Part shown: positions 60,897 to 64,000 of the stretch, piece by piece
How positions within the stretch are numbered: position 1 is the stretch's first letter
How the letters are laid out: each line of letters starts with the position of its first letter
From: Pseudobdellovibrionaceae bacterium
GTDB taxonomy: Bacteria > Bdellovibrionota > Bdellovibrionia > Bdellovibrionales > Bdellovibrionaceae
Assembly (NCBI GenBank): GCA_030158485.1
Contig: JAOASS010000004.1
Coordinates: forward strand, 1 to 64,000
Length of the DNA stretch: 64,000 nt
Reading direction: 5' to 3'
Notes under the pieces: model-generated
The model's input: only the letters and a program-made list of their open reading frames with translations
Databases searched by the model: none
Told to the model about the DNA's origin: nothing
Program-made: the position numbers and the translations under genes

Positions 60897-61826
60897 CTAA
60901 AGTCGCGGTGCCTTGTCGAATAGATTCATTTGGGCAAAATGTTCGGCGCTTTCAGAACTGAGCCCCGATGTAAAGATCTCATGTTTAATAAATTGGCCGG
61001 CATGGGTTTCAATCATAAAAAATGACATCTCGCTATAGTCATTTTTAAGACGCACGAGCTCCTCGACAATCATCTGGATATTTTGAGGATCATCTTCGCT
61101 CATACCAAATCGATGATGAGGACTGTAACCATAAGTTTCGATCGCTTTTTCAACACTTGCACGAATTGCTTTTTGTTTGAGCATTGAAGTCGATAATTTT
61201 ATTTCTGAATCTCCAAGTTTTTTTCGTGTTTCAAAATGATTAACAGGAAAAAGACTTAAATAGTTAGGCTCATGAGGTAAAACTTTTTTCTTCACAAATT
61301 CGGCGATACCATCTTGAATCGTTTTTGGTGAATGCCCCCGAGCCGTGATCAATGAAACAGGTCGATGATTAAATGTCGCATGATAAAAACATTCCCAAGA
61401 AGGCCCCTTCCATTGCAAGTCGGGTAACAAAAGTGCTTTTTGAATATCATCTACAAAAATCTGCCTTGTTCGTCCCAAAGTATTCAATTCTGACTCAGTA
61501 TGATCACGAAAATATCGAAAAGAACCCACTTTATCGTCGTACCGTATTTCATATTCCTCGTGCGGCCCCGAGCGTCCAATTTGGGCATGGCAAGCCGCCC
61601 ATTCTCCGCTGGAAAGAAATAATTCTTCGTCAGTTTTTCGGTGAAAAATAACAAGTGGAGTTGTCAGAAAAGCAATATTATCATCGAAGTCAAAAAAATA
61701 AAAACTTCGACCACCCAAATGATAATTTCGGTCTTTTTCTGGAACTCTTGAGATTCCTAATTCAAGCTGACCTTTTATAGACTCATCAGACATATATTCT
61801 TTTACTATCATATTGGGGCGGTTCAT
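60897..61826 (-). CDS. HAD-like protein, possible hydrolase
   Basis: The 309-residue protein carries FYFFDFDDNIAFL, an HAD motif I (DFDD), LITARGHSPKTI as motif II, and RFGMSEDDPQNIQMIVEEL as a motif IV-like acidic pair. These fit a haloacid dehalogenase-type phosphatase fold, with a large insert (about 85-160). No signal peptide is seen. The substrate is unknown. It follows topA by 19 bases on the same strand, so co-transcription is likely. Confidence 0.7.
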   Translation of the reverse strand: MNRPNMIVKEYMSDESIKGQLELGISRVPEKDRNYHLGGRSFYFFDFDDNIAFLTTPLVIFHRKTDEELFLSSGEWAACHAQIGRSGPHEEYEIRYDDKVGSFRYFRDHTESELNTLGRTRQIFVDDIQKALLLPDLQWKGPSWECFYHATFNHRPVSLITARGHSPKTIQDGIAEFVKKKVLPHEPNYLSLFPVNHFETRKKLGDSEIKLSTSMLKQKAIRASVEKAIETYGYSPHHRFGMSEDDPQNIQMIVEELVRLKNDYSEMSFFMIETHAGQFIKHEIFTSGLSSESAEHFAQMNLFDKAPRL

Positions 61827-61845
61827 TTCTCCCCATTTGTAATTA

Positions 61846-64000
61846 TTACTTCTTACGTAGCTTAATTGGATTGATCACTTGCTGTTTTTCCGGCGTAGAA
61901 ACTATTATTTTTGCAGTTTTTTTAGTGGTCGACGATTTCTTCTTAGTTTTTTTTGCTCCTGATGATTTTTTAGCCGGCTTTAAATCCATTTTAACGTTCA
62001 AGAGCTCAAGAGCTTTTTCCATCGTCATGGAATCAGCCGTTTCTCCTTCAGCCAAAGAAGCATTCACTTTTCCAGCTTTCACATAAAGACCATAAGGGCC
62101 ATTCAAAAGCTGAATTTCATCTTCTGTTACGGGATGCTGACCTAGTATTTTAAGAGGAGCACCACGACCTCCACGACCTTTTTTAGGAGTCGATAGCAAC
62201 GCCATAGCCTGATCAAAAGTCAGTTCAAATAAGCTTTGCCCTTTAGGTACAGAGCGATAATCTTTCTCACAAACAACATAAGGGCCAAAGCGACCAATCC
62301 CGACTTTTACATCTTTTGCCAGAGTCGGATGTTTTCCAAGAGTTTTAGGAAGTTCTAAAAGCTGCAAAGCTTTTTTAATATCGACTTGAGTTGGATCAGT
62401 CCCCGTGGGAATGCTGACACGCTTAGGCTTTTCGTCGTTTTCACCTAATTGAACATAAGGCCCATATCGCCCCGAAAGAACATAAACATTTTTGTCGGAC
62501 TCTGGATCTTTTCCCAAACTATCTTGTCCATGCAATTTTTGTTCAATAATTCGATTAACAGTTTCCATGTTCATATCAGCAGGTGCTTCTGCATCTGGAA
62601 TTGAAGCATTTACCTTGTCTTCACCTCTGTGGGTCGTCAGATAAGCACCGTATTTACCAACATGAAAAATAACTCCGGGAAGATTATCAAAATGGATCGA
62701 GCGTGCTTCTTCTGGATCAATATTTTTTTCCTGTTTTTCAACAGAAGCTTTTAAACCTTTTGCACCATTATAAAGTTGCTTCAGAAATTTAATCGAATCG
62801 AGATCTCCGTCAGCGATATGATCTAACGACTGTTCCATTCCCGAAGTAAATCCTAAATCAACATATTCGGGTAAGTGCTTGTTAAGCAATTTTGAAACAA
62901 CGAGAGCTGTAAAAGTTGGAACAAGAGCACTTCCTTGTTTTCGAACATATCCTCGATCAATGATCGTACCAATTACAGAAGCATACGTCGAAGGACGTCC
63001 AATTCCTTCTTTTTCCATTTTTTGTACCAAGCTGGCTTCCGTGTATCTGGCCGGTGGCTTTGTTTCATGATCTGTTACTACTAATTTATTTGTTTTTGTT
63101 TTGTCGCCTTTTTTCAGAAGTGGAAGTTTAACTTCTTTTTCTGCCAACTCAGCTTCAGGATCATCTTGACCTTCAACGTAAGCTCTTAAGAAACCAGGAA
63201 ATTCTATCGTCATTCCTGAAGCTGAAAAAGTCGCATCTCCAGATTTAATTTTTGCTGATACTTGCAATTGTCTGGAATCCACCATCTGGGATGCAACGGT
63301 TCTCATCCAAATCATCTCATAAAGCTTAAGCTGAGCCCCAATCAATCCAGTTTCCCCAGGGTGAACAAAACTAGCACCCGCAGGTCTGACGGCTTCATGG
63401 GCCTCTTGCGCTCCTTTGGCTTTTTTTGCATCAAACAGGCGAGGCTGGGACGGTAAATAATCTTTTCCGTATTCTTGTGATATCCACTTGCGAGCGGCAG
63501 CAATCGCTTCTTGAGATAAAAATGTCGAGTCTGTTCTCATGTAGGTGATAAAGCCTTGTTCATAAAGCTTTTGAGCAACTTGCATTGTTTCTCTTGCGCC
63601 CATTCCTAATTTTCGATTGGCTTCCTGCTGTAACGAGGAAGTGATAAACGGCGCAGCTGGTTTTCGTGAAACTGGCTTTTCATCAACTTCATCAACAGTG
63701 AAATTCAGATTTTTGATTTGCGATAAAATTTCTTCGGCTTTTTTATGGTCTAATAAAGTTACATTTTGTCCAGATAAAAGCAAACCTGTATCAGAATCAA
63801 AGTCTTTACCTGTAGCAACTCGTGTGTTTTTAACAGATTGAAGTTTGGCTTCGAAACCAACTCCATCTTTTTCCAGTTCTGCTGAAATACCAGAATATAT
63901 CGATTTTTTAAACTTGAGTCTTTCCAGTTCTCGTTCGGCTGCCATTCTGACAGCTACAGATTGGACTCGCCCTGCAGATAATCCGTAAGCAATTTTTTTC
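61846..64000 (-). CDS. topA: DNA topoisomerase I, C-terminal two-thirds, cut by window edge
   Basis: The open frame runs through the window end: reading inward from 64000 gives KKIAYGLSAGRVQSVAVRMAAERE, the conserved TopA region, so the Toprim N-terminus lies outside; the ATG at 63945 is internal. The catalytic tyrosine is in GFITYMRTDST, and ATEASLVQKMEKEGIGRPSTYA-type residues are present (RYTEASLVQKMEKEGIGR). Four C-terminal repeats, each with a GPY- or GAY-type core (VGKYGAYL, SGRYGPYVQLG, IGRFGPYV, NGPYGLYVKAG), precede a Lys/Ala-rich tail. No zinc-finger cysteines occur. It relaxes negative supercoils. Confidence 0.96.
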   Translation of the reverse strand, partial: KKIAYGLSAGRVQSVAVRMAAERELERLKFKKSIYSGISAELEKDGVGFEAKLQSVKNTRVATGKDFDSDTGLLLSGQNVTLLDHKKAEEILSQIKNLNFTVDEVDEKPVSRKPAAPFITSSLQQEANRKLGMGARETMQVAQKLYEQGFITYMRTDSTFLSQEAIAAARKWISQEYGKDYLPSQPRLFDAKKAKGAQEAHEAVRPAGASFVHPGETGLIGAQLKLYEMIWMRTVASQMVDSRQLQVSAKIKSGDATFSASGMTIEFPGFLRAYVEGQDDPEAELAEKEVKLPLLKKGDKTKTNKLVVTDHETKPPARYTEASLVQKMEKEGIGRPSTYASVIGTIIDRGYVRKQGSALVPTFTALVVSKLLNKHLPEYVDLGFTSGMEQSLDHIADGDLDSIKFLKQLYNGAKGLKASVEKQEKNIDPEEARSIHFDNLPGVIFHVGKYGAYLTTHRGEDKVNASIPDAEAPADMNMETVNRIIEQKLHGQDSLGKDPESDKNVYVLSGRYGPYVQLGENDEKPKRVSIPTGTDPTQVDIKKALQLLELPKTLGKHPTLAKDVKVGIGRFGPYVVCEKDYRSVPKGQSLFELTFDQAMALLSTPKKGRGGRGAPLKILGQHPVTEDEIQLLNGPYGLYVKAGKVNASLAEGETADSMTMEKALELLNVKMDLKPAKKSSGAKKTKKKSSTTKKTAKIIVSTPEKQQVINPIKLRKK

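Noticed and set aside
1-64000. CRISPR array, IS element or rRNA genes
   Set aside because: No regularly spaced direct repeats, transposase with terminal inverted repeats, or rRNA-like stretch was seen in the window.

Overview
The window reads as chromosomal DNA of a predatory-bacterium relative (Bdellovibrionota, most likely a low-GC Pseudobdellovibrionaceae-like lineage). This is an inference from gene content, not a database match. The signs are many exported proteases, lipoproteins and coiled-coil proteins, a Gld-like ABC transporter, a spd/mitochondrial-type EF-G, and a base composition clearly AT-rich by eye. A standard set of single-copy genes (prs-rplY-pth-ychF, rph-rdgB, pyrC, pyrE, uppP, phoU-phoB-phoR, recQ, fusA, aat, topA) shows it is mostly core chromosome.

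Layout. 1-3913 is accessory DNA: a serine recombinase cut by the window edge, a divergent ribbon-helix-helix regulator, a three-gene toxin-antitoxin-chaperone operon (MqsR-like toxin, MqsA-like antitoxin with a C-terminal extension, SecB-like chaperone), and a tyrosine recombinase beside a tRNA with anticodon CAT. This looks like one end of an element integrated at the tRNA. 4.0-15.6 kb holds lipoproteins, a HEAT-repeat protein, dihydroorotase, a subtilase, UppP, a trypsin-like protease, a periplasmic coiled-coil protein and two probable outer-membrane barrels, one with an N-terminal CxxCH haem motif. 15.8-21.0 kb is a cluster of exported c-type haem proteins, a lipoprotein and a Tat-exported DUF1501-like protein. 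21-31.9 kb holds a methyltransferase, amidase, RNase PH, RdgB, Prs, bL25, Pth, YchF and a pseudo-receiver/cyclic-nucleotide protein.

31.9-39.6 kb is read leftward: a GldA/F/G-like ABC system with a DUF4340 partner, a GHMP sugar kinase, a DUF429-like protein, and a short NFACT protein upstream. 40.7-46.4 kb is a leftward phosphate-control run: porin, PhoU, PhoB, PhoR, an rRNA m5C methyltransferase and an HD-GYP protein. 46.5-64 kb carries a YiiX-like enzyme, a PilZ protein, Aat, RecQ, EF-G, a CNNM/CorC transporter, PyrE, a 2-oxoacid dehydrogenase E1 alpha/beta pair, a Prc/Tsp protease, an HAD-like protein and the C-terminal part of TopA. Two small single-span membrane proteins (53 and 44 residues) are added by direct reading.

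The strongest candidate for an interesting system is the MqsR-MqsA-SecB-like toxin-antitoxin-chaperone operon, of a general kind linked to phage defence, inside the integrated element. The next is the exported haem/DUF1501 cluster. Several genes have a -10-like box only 5-8 bases before the start codon and no Shine-Dalgarno sequence, which suggests leaderless mRNAs are common here.
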